Origin: Amycolatopsis iheyensis
GTDB taxonomy: Bacteria; Actinomycetota; Actinomycetes; Mycobacteriales; Pseudonocardiaceae
DNA: 64,000 nucleotides
Reading direction: 5' to 3'
NCBI RefSeq assembly: GCF_024703995.1
Contig: NZ_JAMXQV010000023.1
Location: 1 to 64,000, forward strand
Shown: positions 56,941 to 64,000 of the stretch, piece after piece
How the letters are laid out: each line of letters starts with the position of its first letter
Numbering within the stretch: the stretch's first letter is position 1
Notes under the pieces: generated by a model
Seen by the model: the letters and a program-made list of their open reading frames with translations, nothing else
What the model was told of the DNA's origin: nothing
The model's database searches: none
Translations under genes and position numbers: made by a program

Positions 56941-58042
56941 GGGCTTCCCCGGTGATCGGGAGGCCGTGCACCAGCCGGCGGACGAGTTCGAGGAACGGCA
57001 CGGCGGCACGCACCAGCTCGGCGGCCGACTCGCCGGTGACCTTGCCGGTGATCCCCGCCTGCGCGGCGGCGCGGGTGGCCGAGTTTCCCGCGAAGAAGGC
57101 AGACCACTCCCGCAGCTCGGGAGCGACGGAGTCGAGCAGCACCCAGGTGCTGGCGGGCCGCGAGCGCCCCCGGTGCGGCCGCCCCCGGGCGGCGAGCACG
57201 GCGGCGGCACCCCGCAACGCGGCGAGATAGGCGCCGACGAAGCGCTCGACGGGATCGGTTTCCCGTTCGGCATCGGCCAGCCCGCGCCGGGCTTGGGCCA
57301 GGAGACCGGCGGCAACGGGCGGGGCGGGTGCCCGCAGCGACATGGGCAGCTGGGACTGCCCAGAATCGCCGGCGGCCTCCACCGGCGGCACCGGAACCCG
57401 GCCCGCGGCCGGGGACAAGGGCAGCTGGGGCTGGTGAACGACAGCGGCTCGGGTCCGCGGCTGGGGCCGGTCGCGCTCGGTGCCGGCGGCGGGCCGCGAC
57501 AGCGGCAGCCGCGGCTGGTGCGCAACGGACGGCGACTTACCGGCCTCGGCGGGCGCGAGCAGCGGCATCGGAAGCTGCTCACTCTCGGCGGCCGGGTGTG
57601 GCTGGGATCGATCACCCTCGGCACCGGCGCCGGGGCGCGGCTGATGGACAACAGCAGCCTCCCGCGCGGCGGACCCAGGCGACTGAGGCTGATCGCGCTC
57701 GACACTGGCGGCCGGGCGCGGCGACAACGGCCGGCGAACAACCTCCGAGCCGACGGCCGGGCGCGGGCCGCCGTCAGCGGGCGACTCGGCGGGGCGCAGC
57801 GGCAGCTGCGGCTGGTGGACAACAGCGGTCTCGACCGACTCGGCGGCCGGCCGCGGCGACAACGGCTGGCGGACAGCCGCCGCCGGCGCAACAGGCGGCT
57901 CAGCCGAGCGCGGCCGGTGAGACCGACCACCCTCGGCCGGAACCGAGGCACGGCCGGCGTCAGCCGGTTCGTCGGGCAGGCGCAGTGACATGGGCAGCTG
58001 CGGCTGCCCCGGGTCCGCGGGGGACACGACCGAGACGGACAT
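56930..58042 (-). CDS. SAV_6107-type HEPN protein with long repeat-rich N-terminus, SOS-controlled
   Basis: 370 aa. Residues 246-370 match the SAV_6107 HEPN family (AQARRGLADAERETDPVERF; STWVLLDSVAPELREWSAFF; ITGKVTGESAAELVRAAVPF). The preceding 245 residues are a low-complexity Pro/Ala/Arg region with repeated short units such as VVHQPQLPL (3 near-copies), LPMSLR (2) and RPLSPRPAA (2). No canonical HEPN RNase motif RX4-6H is seen. GGAGGAGGG precedes the ATG. Upstream lies a perfect LexA box and a matching promoter, so it is a member of the SOS regulon. Function unknown; the family is usually near DNA-repair genes. Confidence 0.85.
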   Translation of the reverse strand: MSVSVVSPADPGQPQLPMSLRLPDEPADAGRASVPAEGGRSHRPRSAEPPVAPAAAVRQPLSPRPAAESVETAVVHQPQLPLRPAESPADGGPRPAVGSEVVRRPLSPRPAASVERDQPQSPGSAAREAAVVHQPRPGAGAEGDRSQPHPAAESEQLPMPLLAPAEAGKSPSVAHQPRLPLSRPAAGTERDRPQPRTRAAVVHQPQLPLSPAAGRVPVPPVEAAGDSGQSQLPMSLRAPAPPVAAGLLAQARRGLADAERETDPVERFVGAYLAALRGAAAVLAARGRPHRGRSRPASTWVLLDSVAPELREWSAFFAGNSATRAAAQAGITGKVTGESAAELVRAAVPFLELVRRLVHGLPITGEAHVA

Positions 58043-58145
58043 GACGACCCTCCTCCTGCACGGCGTGAGCCCGGTCGAGGGCCGGCGCCGAGACGCTTCC
58101 CCCGTCCCGGCGCCGGGCGCCTGACCGGTGCGCGCTCACCGGATG

Positions 58146-58161
58146 TCGAACGTCTGTTCGA
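58146..58161. promoter_or_regulatory. Perfect LexA box of the HEPN operon
   Basis: TCGAAC-GTCT-GTTCGA, an exact match to the actinobacterial SOS box. It covers about +4 to +19 of the leftward transcript; the rightward YbaK start is 104 bases away and has no promoter tied to the box. Confidence 0.92.
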
Positions 58162-58171
58162 ACAAGTTCCA

Positions 58172-58200
58172 GAGTAACCCCCGACCCGGCGTCCGCTCAA
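58172..58200 (-). promoter_or_regulatory. Promoter of the HEPN operon
   Basis: TTGAGC (58195-58200), 17 bases, TTACTC (58172-58177) on the minus strand. Predicted start near 58165, so LexA at 58146-58161 would block it. Leader about 120 bases, GC-rich and structured. Confidence 0.65.
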
Positions 58201-58265
58201 CCCCAGGGGTGGAATCCCCGGACGTGGTGCGGGACACCTGGTCGGTGGCGTGATCTCATAGGTTC

Positions 58266-58778
58266 ATGAGTTCGCTGGACCACCCCGCCGTCGCCAAGGT
58301 GGCGGCCGCGCTCGCCGAAGCCGGGCAGCACGCCGCCGCCGAGGGCATCCGTGTCCTGCCCGCCGAGGTCCGGACCGCCGCCCAGGCGGCCGAAGCGCTC
58401 GGCGTGCCCGTCGGGGCCATCGCCAACAGCCTCATCTTCCGCCTGGGGTCCGACAAAAACGCGCTCCTCGCCCTGACCTCGGGTGCCCACCGGGCCGATC
58501 CGGCCACCCTCGAGCGCCTGGCCGGCGGCGAAATCGGCAAGGCCGACGCCGATTTCGTGCGGGCGCACACCGGGCAGCCGATCGGCGGCGTCGCGCCCGC
58601 CGGGCACCCGGCGAAGCTGCCGACGCTCGTCGACACCGCGCTGCGCGCCCACGACGTCGTCTGGGCCGCCGCCGGGCACCCGAAGACCGTCTACCCGACG
58701 ACGTTCGCGGAGCTCGTGGCCTTGACCGGGGGCACCCCGGGCGCGCTCGACGGCGCGGAGGAGGATGGACAGCCGTGA
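58266..58778 (+). CDS. YbaK/aminoacyl-tRNA deacylase family protein
   Basis: 170 aa. YbaK domain with AEVRTAAQAAEALGVPVGAIA and a conserved Lys (PAKLPTLVDTAL). Hydrolyses mischarged aminoacyl-tRNA (Cys-tRNA-Pro type) in known relatives. The ATG has no clear ribosome site. Its stop overlaps the GTG of the next gene. Confidence 0.9.
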   Translation: MSSLDHPAVAKVAAALAEAGQHAAAEGIRVLPAEVRTAAQAAEALGVPVGAIANSLIFRLGSDKNALLALTSGAHRADPATLERLAGGEIGKADADFVRAHTGQPIGGVAPAGHPAKLPTLVDTALRAHDVVWAAAGHPKTVYPTTFAELVALTGGTPGALDGAEEDGQP

Positions 58779-59347
58779 CCGCGATGCCCGCCGGCTGCTC
58801 CCGGTACGTCCAGCTCTCCGCGGACGAGTTCCGGGCGCGCCTGCCCGAGGCCCTCGACATCTACGTCCGGGCGATGCGCTACCCGGCCGGCACGGCCGAG
58901 CAGCGCCAGCCGATGTGGCTCACCCACGCACTGCGTGAGGGCTGGCGCTGCATGGCCGCGCTCGACGCCGACGACGTCCTGCTCGGCCTCGCCTACGGCT
59001 ACCGCGGCCGGGCCGGCCAGTGGTGGCACGAGCAGGTCCGGCACGGCCTGAGCCGCCGGTCCGGGCCCGCCGAGGCCGAGCGCTGGCTGGCGGACTACTT
59101 CGAGCTGACCGAGATCCACGTCAAGCCGGAGAACCAGGGTCACCAGATCGGCGAGGACCTGCTGCGCGGCCTGCTCGAAGGTGTGCCGAGCGCGAACGTG
59201 CTGCTGTCGACGCCGGAGGGCACCAGCCGGGCGTGGAAGCTCTACCGGCGCACCGGCTTCGTCGACGTCCTGCGTGACTACCACTTCGCCGGCGACCCGC
59301 GGCCGTTCGCGATCCTCGGGCGGGCGCTGCCCCTCGACCCGCGCTAG
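58775..59347 (+). CDS. GNAT acetyltransferase of the Rv2170 family
   Basis: 190 aa. Acetyl-CoA motif EIHVKPENQGHQIGEDLLRG and tail GTSRAWKLYRRTGFVDVLRD. In M. tuberculosis Rv2170, a lysine acetyltransferase, lies near metF and idsA2, as here. GTG start overlaps the YbaK stop (GTGA); stop overlaps the EamA stop by four bases. Confidence 0.88.
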   Translation: MTAMPAGCSRYVQLSADEFRARLPEALDIYVRAMRYPAGTAEQRQPMWLTHALREGWRCMAALDADDVLLGLAYGYRGRAGQWWHEQVRHGLSRRSGPAEAERWLADYFELTEIHVKPENQGHQIGEDLLRGLLEGVPSANVLLSTPEGTSRAWKLYRRTGFVDVLRDYHFAGDPRPFAILGRALPLDPR

Positions 59348-60213
59348 GCCGGCTCAGGCCGCCAGTAGCCGACGGCCAGCGCCGCGACCAGCACGGCCGC
59401 GCCGCACCACGCCTGGACGCTCAGCCGTTCGCCGAACAGCAGCGCGGACAGCACCGCGGCCGTCAGCGGCTCGAGCACCGCCGACAGCGCGCCGAGCACG
59501 GGGTGCGCCGTCGCCAGGCCGCGCAGGTACGCGGCGTAGGCGAGTGCGGTCGGCACCGCGCCGAGGTAGCAGACCAGCGCGAGGACGTCCACGCGCAACG
59601 GGAGCGCCAGGCCCGCCCAGCTCGCCACCGGCGTGAGCAGGATGCCGCCGACCAGGCAGCCGAACGCCGTGGTGGACAACGGTTCCAGCACCGGCTTCGC
59701 GGTGATCAGGGTGAGGGTCGCGAACCCGGCCGCGGCGAGGAGCGCGAGACCGAGGCCGGCGAGGAGATGAGCCGGCTCGTCGGGAGTCCACCGGAGCAGC
59801 ACCAGCCCGGCGAGGGTGCCGGCCAGCGAACCGAGCGTCCAGCGGGACGGCCGGCGGGTCCCGGCGAGGGTGACCATGACGGGTGCGGCGCCGATGGTGG
59901 TCATGGTCGCGATGCTGACCGAGCTGAGCGAGACGGCGGCGAAGTAGCTCGCCTGGAAGAGCGCGAACAACGCGCCGACGGCGAGAAGTCGTTTCGCCGC
60001 TTGGGCGGTGCGCGGGAGGGCGCCACCGTTCAGGAGGACGAAGAGGGTCGCGAACCCACCGCCGACGAGCAGGCGGTAGGCGGCGACGGCAAGCGGGTGG
60101 AGGCCGGCGCGCTGGCCGAGCAGCGAACCGGCGAGGCCACCGGTGCCCCACAGGACACCGGCGATGACGAGCGCGGCCGAGGAACGGGCGCGCGTGGGCA
60201 GGTCGACAGACAT
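59344..60213 (-). CDS. EamA/DMT-family exporter
   Basis: 289 aa, ten membrane helices in two EamA repeats (ALVIAGVLWGTGGLAGSLLG; LLAGLGLALLAAAGFATLT). Exports amino acids or metabolites in known relatives. AGGAG lies nine bases before the ATG at 60213; an upstream in-frame GTG at 60270 would add a basic 19-residue stretch. Confidence 0.87.
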   Translation of the reverse strand: MSVDLPTRARSSAALVIAGVLWGTGGLAGSLLGQRAGLHPLAVAAYRLLVGGGFATLFVLLNGGALPRTAQAAKRLLAVGALFALFQASYFAAVSLSSVSIATMTTIGAAPVMVTLAGTRRPSRWTLGSLAGTLAGLVLLRWTPDEPAHLLAGLGLALLAAAGFATLTLITAKPVLEPLSTTAFGCLVGGILLTPVASWAGLALPLRVDVLALVCYLGAVPTALAYAAYLRGLATAHPVLGALSAVLEPLTAAVLSALLFGERLSVQAWCGAAVLVAALAVGYWRPEPA

Positions 60214-60387
60214 GGAAAGGCTCCTGCGTCGAAGGAAAAGGGAGTTCGACGACGCGGGGCGGTTGTGCACGACAGATCAGCCGCGGGCGCTGGAGGCCAC
60301 GCGGCGAGGACCACCCCGCTCAGGCGCGAGGCGGTGGGGTGACGAACAGAATTCGGCGCACGGACCGAACCTAGTGGCGGAGACCTG

Positions 60388-60419
60388 CGGGCGGCCACCG
60401 GATTTCCGGCGGCCGCCCG
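60388..60419 (-). terminator. Terminator of the DUF885 gene
   Basis: CGGGCGGCC-A-CCGG / CCGG-C-GGCCGCCCG with an ATTT loop, six bases past the DUF885 stop: 13 paired bases, one A-C mismatch. Confidence 0.82.
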
Positions 60420-60424
60420 GGTCG

Positions 60425-62107
60425 TCAGTCCAGCTGGGCCAGCTGCTCCCGCAGCGTGTCCAAGCCCATGCCGCCCATGCGCAGCGCCTCCGTGTGGAAC
60501 CGCTTGATGTCGAACGCTCCCCCGGCCCGGGCCTGCGCCTCCGACCGCGCGGCCAGCCACAGCCGCTCGCCGATCTTGTACGCCGGGGCCTGGCCCGGCC
60601 AGCCCAGGTAGCGGTCGATCTCGTCGCGGACGTGGGCCTGGTCCGTGATCGTGCGGGTCAGCATGAACTCCAGGCCCAGCTCCGGCGTCCAGCGCGAGCC
60701 CTCGTGGAAGCCCGTGCCCGCCGGGATCTCGAGCTCCAGGTGCATGCCCAGGTCGACCACCACCCGGGCGGCCCGGAACAGCTGCTCCGACAGCATCCCC
60801 AGCAGGTCGCCGTCGTCCGAGAGATAACCCAGCTCCTGCATCAGGCGCTCCGAATACAGCGCCCAGCCCTCCGCGTGGCCCGAGGTGAACGCCATCAGGC
60901 GCTGGTACTTGTTCAGGCCCTCGGACTGGTCGACGGCCGTCGCGATCTGGAGGTGGTGGCCCGGTGCTCCCTCGTGGTACACCGTGCTCGTTTCGCGCCA
61001 CGTCGAGAACTCGTCGCGACCCGCCGGGAGGGACCACCACATCCGGCCCGGGCGGGCGAAGTCCTCGCTCGGGCCCGTGTAGTACGCGCCGACGCCGCCG
61101 CCCGGCGGGGCGATCTTGCACTCCAGCGCCATCACCCGGTCCGAAATCTCGAAGTGCTTGCCGCGCAACGACTTCAGTGCTTCGTCCGACAGGCCCTGCA
61201 TCCACGCCTCGAACTCGGCGCGACCGCGGACGCGGTAACGCGGGTCGGCGTCCAGGACCGCGGCGGCCTCCGCCGGGGAAGCGCCCGCCTTGATCCGGTT
61301 CGCCACCGCGCGGATCTCCGCCTCGATCCGCGCGAACTCCGCCCAGCCCCACTCGTACGCCTCGCGCAGGTCCAGCGTGGCGCCGACGAAGAACCGCGAC
61401 CACAGGCGGTAGACGTCCTCGCCGACGGCGTCCTTGACCGGGGCCTTCGGCGCCAGCTCGGCGCGCAGGAACCCGGCGAACTCCGCGAACGCCTCCTCGG
61501 CCGCCCTCGCGCCGTGCGCGAGGTCCGCCGCGAGCGCCGAGGAAGACGCGCCGCCGGCGAGCTGGGTGAAGTAGCCCGTCTCGTCCTTCAGGCCCGCCCA
61601 CGTCTCGCACTGCTCCGCCACCTTCGCGACCTGACGCAGCGCCGCGACGTGCCCCGCGTCGGCCGCCGAGAGCAGGCCGGCGCGCAGGCTCGCCAGTGCC
61701 GCCGGGACCTCGCCGATCCGGGCCGCGACGACCGTCCAGTCCTGCTCGGTGTCCAGCGGCATCAGGTCGAACGCCATCCGCAGCTCCTGCACCGGGCTGG
61801 AGATGACGTTGAGGCTCGCCACGTCGAGGCCGGCCTCGTGGATCTCCAGCTCCAGGCCGACGCGCTCGGTGAACACGGCCTTGGCGGCGCGCTCGCCGGC
61901 GTCGGCCGGCTCGAGGGCGGTGACCGCGGCGTGCGCTCGCGCGGCCAGCGCGGCGCGCTCGGCGAACCCGTCCGCCGAGTAGTCGGTCAGCCGGTGGTCG
62001 TGCCCGGAGATGCCGTAGGCGGTCGCGGCGACCGGGTCCGCGGCCGCGAAGTCGTCGACGTAGCGGTCACAGATCTCGTGCACGCCATCGGAAGCAGTAG
62101 GAGCCAT
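60425..62107 (-). CDS. DUF885 zinc-dependent peptidase-like protein
   Basis: 560 aa. HEGAPGHHLQ (378-387) is the family's zinc motif with the catalytic Glu, and GHAEGWALYSERLM supplies the third ligand. Family members are related to M32/M2-type carboxypeptidases. ATG at 62107 is seven bases after TAGCGT (62115-62120), suggesting leaderless mRNA. No signal peptide, so cytoplasmic. Exact substrate unknown. Confidence 0.9.
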   Translation of the reverse strand: MAPTASDGVHEICDRYVDDFAAADPVAATAYGISGHDHRLTDYSADGFAERAALAARAHAAVTALEPADAGERAAKAVFTERVGLELEIHEAGLDVASLNVISSPVQELRMAFDLMPLDTEQDWTVVAARIGEVPAALASLRAGLLSAADAGHVAALRQVAKVAEQCETWAGLKDETGYFTQLAGGASSSALAADLAHGARAAEEAFAEFAGFLRAELAPKAPVKDAVGEDVYRLWSRFFVGATLDLREAYEWGWAEFARIEAEIRAVANRIKAGASPAEAAAVLDADPRYRVRGRAEFEAWMQGLSDEALKSLRGKHFEISDRVMALECKIAPPGGGVGAYYTGPSEDFARPGRMWWSLPAGRDEFSTWRETSTVYHEGAPGHHLQIATAVDQSEGLNKYQRLMAFTSGHAEGWALYSERLMQELGYLSDDGDLLGMLSEQLFRAARVVVDLGMHLELEIPAGTGFHEGSRWTPELGLEFMLTRTITDQAHVRDEIDRYLGWPGQAPAYKIGERLWLAARSEAQARAGGAFDIKRFHTEALRMGGMGLDTLREQLAQLD

Positions 62108-62114
62108 GCGCCGC

Positions 62115-62120
62115 ACGCTA
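62115..62120 (-). promoter_or_regulatory. Putative -10 of the DUF885 gene
   Basis: TAGCGT on the minus strand, seven bases before the ATG. The -35 region is poor. Confidence 0.45.
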
Positions 62121-62149
62121 CCGGGCCACTCGGACGCAGTGGTACGTAC

Positions 62150-63034
62150 TTAAGCACGGGCGGGGACGAGCCCGAGCCGGGCGATCACCTCGCGTGTCGC
62201 CTTGGACCGGTTGAACGTGTAGAAGTGCAGGTTCGGCACGCCCTCGGCGATCAGCTTCTCGCACAGCTCCGTGATGACGTCGATGCCCGCCGCGCGGAAC
62301 GCCGTGGGGTCATCGGCCAGCGGTTCGAGCCGGTCCAGGAGCTTGCGGGGCGCCGGCGCGCCGGACAGCTTGATCGTCGTCTGCAGCGTCCGCATCGTGG
62401 TCAGCGGCATGACGCCGGGCAGCACCGGGACGTCGCAGCCGGTCGCGGCCACCCGGTCGCGCAGCCGCAGGAAGTCCTCGGCGTCGTGGAACAGCTGCGC
62501 GATCGCGAAGTCCGCGCCCGCGCGCAGCTTGCGGACCAGGTACTTCGTGTCGGTCTCCAGGTCGGCCGAGCGGGGGTGGCCGTAGGTCGACGCCGAGACG
62601 CCGACGCAGAAGTCGCCCAGCTCACGCACCAGCTGGACCAGCTCTTCGGCGTAGGTCAGGCCCTCGGGGTGCGGGATCCAGTCGCCGTAGACGTCGCCGG
62701 GCGGGTCGCCGCGCAGCGCGAGGATGTTGCGGACGCCGACCGAGGCGTACCAGCCGATGACGTTGCGCAGCTCGGCGACGGAGTGGTTGACCGCGGTCAG
62801 GTGGGCCATCGGCACCAGCGTCGTCTCGGTCGCGACGCGGGCGATGCTGCGGATCGTGCCGTCGCGGCTGGAGCCGCCGGCGCCGTAGGTGATCGACATG
62901 TAGGCCGGGTCGTAGGGCTCGAGCTCCCGGATCGCCTTCCACAGGACGGCCTCGTCGGCCGTGTCCCGAGGTGGGAAGAACTCGATGGAGAACTTCGGCT
63001 CGTCTCCCCGCAACCGCTCGATCACCGACGTCAT
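62150..63034 (-). CDS. metF: MetF, methylenetetrahydrofolate reductase
   Basis: 294 aa FAD enzyme making 5-methyl-THF for methionine synthesis. Catalytic Glu in FSIEFFPP, FAD/NADH motifs ITYGAGGSS, LALRGDPPGD, GVSASTYGHP and QLFHDAEDFL, and LPGVMPLTTM. The ATG at 63034 matches the family start; TAACAT (63042-63047) lies seven bases upstream, so it may be leaderless. Divergent from the MerB-like gene. Confidence 0.96.
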   Translation of the reverse strand: MTSVIERLRGDEPKFSIEFFPPRDTADEAVLWKAIRELEPYDPAYMSITYGAGGSSRDGTIRSIARVATETTLVPMAHLTAVNHSVAELRNVIGWYASVGVRNILALRGDPPGDVYGDWIPHPEGLTYAEELVQLVRELGDFCVGVSASTYGHPRSADLETDTKYLVRKLRAGADFAIAQLFHDAEDFLRLRDRVAATGCDVPVLPGVMPLTTMRTLQTTIKLSGAPAPRKLLDRLEPLADDPTAFRAAGIDVITELCEKLIAEGVPNLHFYTFNRSKATREVIARLGLVPARA

Positions 63035-63041
63035 GTCTCGA

Positions 63042-63047
63042 ATGTTA
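63042..63047 (-). promoter_or_regulatory. Putative -10 of metF
   Basis: TAACAT on the minus strand, seven bases before the metF ATG, within the 49-base divergent gap. Confidence 0.45.
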
Positions 63048-63083
63048 AGGGTCCCGGCTCTAGACTCGATACAGGAGTGAGCC

Positions 63084-63776
63084 ATGAGGTATGACGACGC
63101 CAGCTGGGACGAGGACGTGCGCCTCGCCGTCTACCACGCCTTCGCCGACCGCGGCCGCGCGCCGTCCGCGCCGGAGCTGGCCGACGCCGCGGGTGGGTCG
63201 CTGGCGGTGGCCAAGCAGGCGCTGCACCGCCTCGCCGGGGCCCACCACCTGGTGCTCGACGAGTGCGAGCACGTCGTCCTCGCCCACCCGTTCGCCGCGA
63301 AGTCGCTCGGCTTCTCGGTGATGGGCTCGCACACGCTCTGGTGGGGCGGCTGCGCGTGGGACTCCTTCGCCATCCCCCACCTGGTGGCCGACGAGCCGGA
63401 GGTGCTCGTCGCGACCCGCTGCCCTGGCTGCGCCCAGCCGCACGCGCTGGTCGTGAACCGGGCCGGGCCGCCCGAGGGCGCCCAGGTGGCGCACTTCATG
63501 GTGCCCGCCGCGCGGATGTGGGACGACGTCCTGCACACCTGCGGCAACCAGCGGCTCTTCTGCTGCGAGTCCTGTGTGGACGCCTGGCTCGCGGACACCG
63601 GCCAGGACAAGGGCTACGTGATGGACCTCGTCACGCTCTGGCGGCTGGCCCGCGGCTGGTACGAGGGCCGGCTCGAGCGCGGCTACCGGCGGCGCGAACC
63701 GGACAGCGCGGTCGCCTACTTCGCCGAGGCGGGCCTGACCGGCCCGTTCTGGGCGCCTACGACGGCCGGAGTCTGA
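63084..63776 (+). CDS. Alkylmercury-lyase (MerB)-like protein
   Basis: 230 aa. N-terminal winged-helix-like part, then the MerB core: WWGGCAWDSFAIPHLV supplies the Cys and Asp of the C-x2-D catalytic pair, and CGNQRLFCCESCVDAWLADT gives the second active-site Cys region. An added CPGC motif may bind zinc. AGGAG lies six bases before the ATG. No merR/merA gene is nearby, so a role in mercury resistance is not supported by context; the family also has regulatory or other members. Confidence 0.8.
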   Translation: MRYDDASWDEDVRLAVYHAFADRGRAPSAPELADAAGGSLAVAKQALHRLAGAHHLVLDECEHVVLAHPFAAKSLGFSVMGSHTLWWGGCAWDSFAIPHLVADEPEVLVATRCPGCAQPHALVVNRAGPPEGAQVAHFMVPAARMWDDVLHTCGNQRLFCCESCVDAWLADTGQDKGYVMDLVTLWRLARGWYEGRLERGYRRREPDSAVAYFAEAGLTGPFWAPTTAGV

Positions 63777-63836
63777 TTCGCCACATCCGAGCGCCCCGGC
63801 GGTTCGTGCCCCCGCCGGTTCCGCGAGGATGGCGGC

Positions 63837-64000
63837 ATGAACGCGCCCGTCTCCGACGCCGACCTGCCCGCCCACGTCGAGCGCGCGCTGGCCGGGTTCC
63901 TCGGCCGGGCGGGCGCGGAGATCACCGGGACCGAGCCGACCGTGGCCGCCGGGATCGACGCGCTGAGCGAGTTCGTGCTGAACGGCGGCAAGCGGCTGCG
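63837..64000 (+). CDS. Partial polyprenyl diphosphate synthase (5' end)
   Basis: 54 codons, cut by the right edge. The segment ends SEFVLNGGKRLR, the GGKRLRP substrate-binding motif at the N-terminus of trans-prenyl synthases. In M. tuberculosis idsA2 (Rv2173) follows metF. ATG at 63837 has no ribosome site; GAGGAT lies six bases upstream. Confidence 0.85.
   Translation, partial: MNAPVSDADLPAHVERALAGFLGRAGAEITGTEPTVAAGIDALSEFVLNGGKRL

Noticed and set aside
58232..58262. TGGTCGGTG-N8-TCATAG before YbaK, similar to the damage promoter
   Set aside because: The -10 part fails at two key positions, so it was not counted.

Overview
The window is chromosomal DNA of a very high-GC actinomycete. The gene order lexA / hflX / miaA / dapF / DUF349 / miaB / gluABCD / recX-recA-DUF3046 is that of Mycobacterium and Corynebacterium. 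The two-component, DUF5753-regulator and MFS content and the many leaderless-looking starts point to Pseudonocardiaceae, most likely Amycolatopsis (inference; no 16S gene is present). No rRNA, tRNA, CRISPR array, phage or insertion sequence was seen.

Layout. 1-14.1 kb: a conserved information-processing block, consisting of the start of a divergent ChiZ-like gene, lexA, a secreted propeller-like protein, hflX, an ArsR-type regulator with an MFS pump, an archaeal-type valyl-tRNA synthetase, dapF-miaA, a DUF349 protein and miaB. 14.1-21.1 kb: accessory genes (flavin monooxygenase with TetR regulator, lipoprotein, quinone oxidoreductase, an internally deleted beta-carbonic anhydrase, an orphan TAXI binding protein next to a two-component system). 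21.2-24.6 kb: gluABCD glutamate uptake. 24.7-39.7 kb: SDR, DUF1275, a DUF5753 regulator, a seven-gene run built on an Sdh1-type succinate dehydrogenase, the Entner-Doudoroff pair edd-eda, and a domain-shuffled PEP-synthase-like dikinase with an MFS transporter. 39.7-43.7 kb: recX, recA, DUF3046 and a membrane-anchored Hsp70-like protein. 43.9-48.2 kb: a four-carbon sugar-acid (threonate/erythronate type) catabolic operon with a DeoR regulator. 48.2-64 kb: lhr helicase, def, an ACT-GNAT acetyltransferase, hydrolase-glyoxalase pair, an SOS-controlled HEPN-domain gene, YbaK, an Rv2170-like acetyltransferase, an EamA exporter, DUF885, metF, a MerB-like protein and the start of a prenyl synthase.

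How it works together. The most striking thread is DNA-damage control. Four LexA boxes (two before lexA, one before recA, one perfect copy before a HEPN-domain gene) coexist with five matches to the LexA-independent damage promoter (RecA-NDp / PafBC motif, TTGTCRGTG-N8-TANNNT). These precede the ChiZ-like gene, a DUF5753 regulator, recA, lhr (weaker) and a glyoxalase gene. At many genes a TANNNT -10 box lies only 6-7 nt before the start codon, so leaderless transcripts are expected. Other points of interest are the deleted carbonic anhydrase, the archaeal-type ValRS, the dikinase-MFS pair and two long palindromes sharing a TTCCAG/CTGGAA core.
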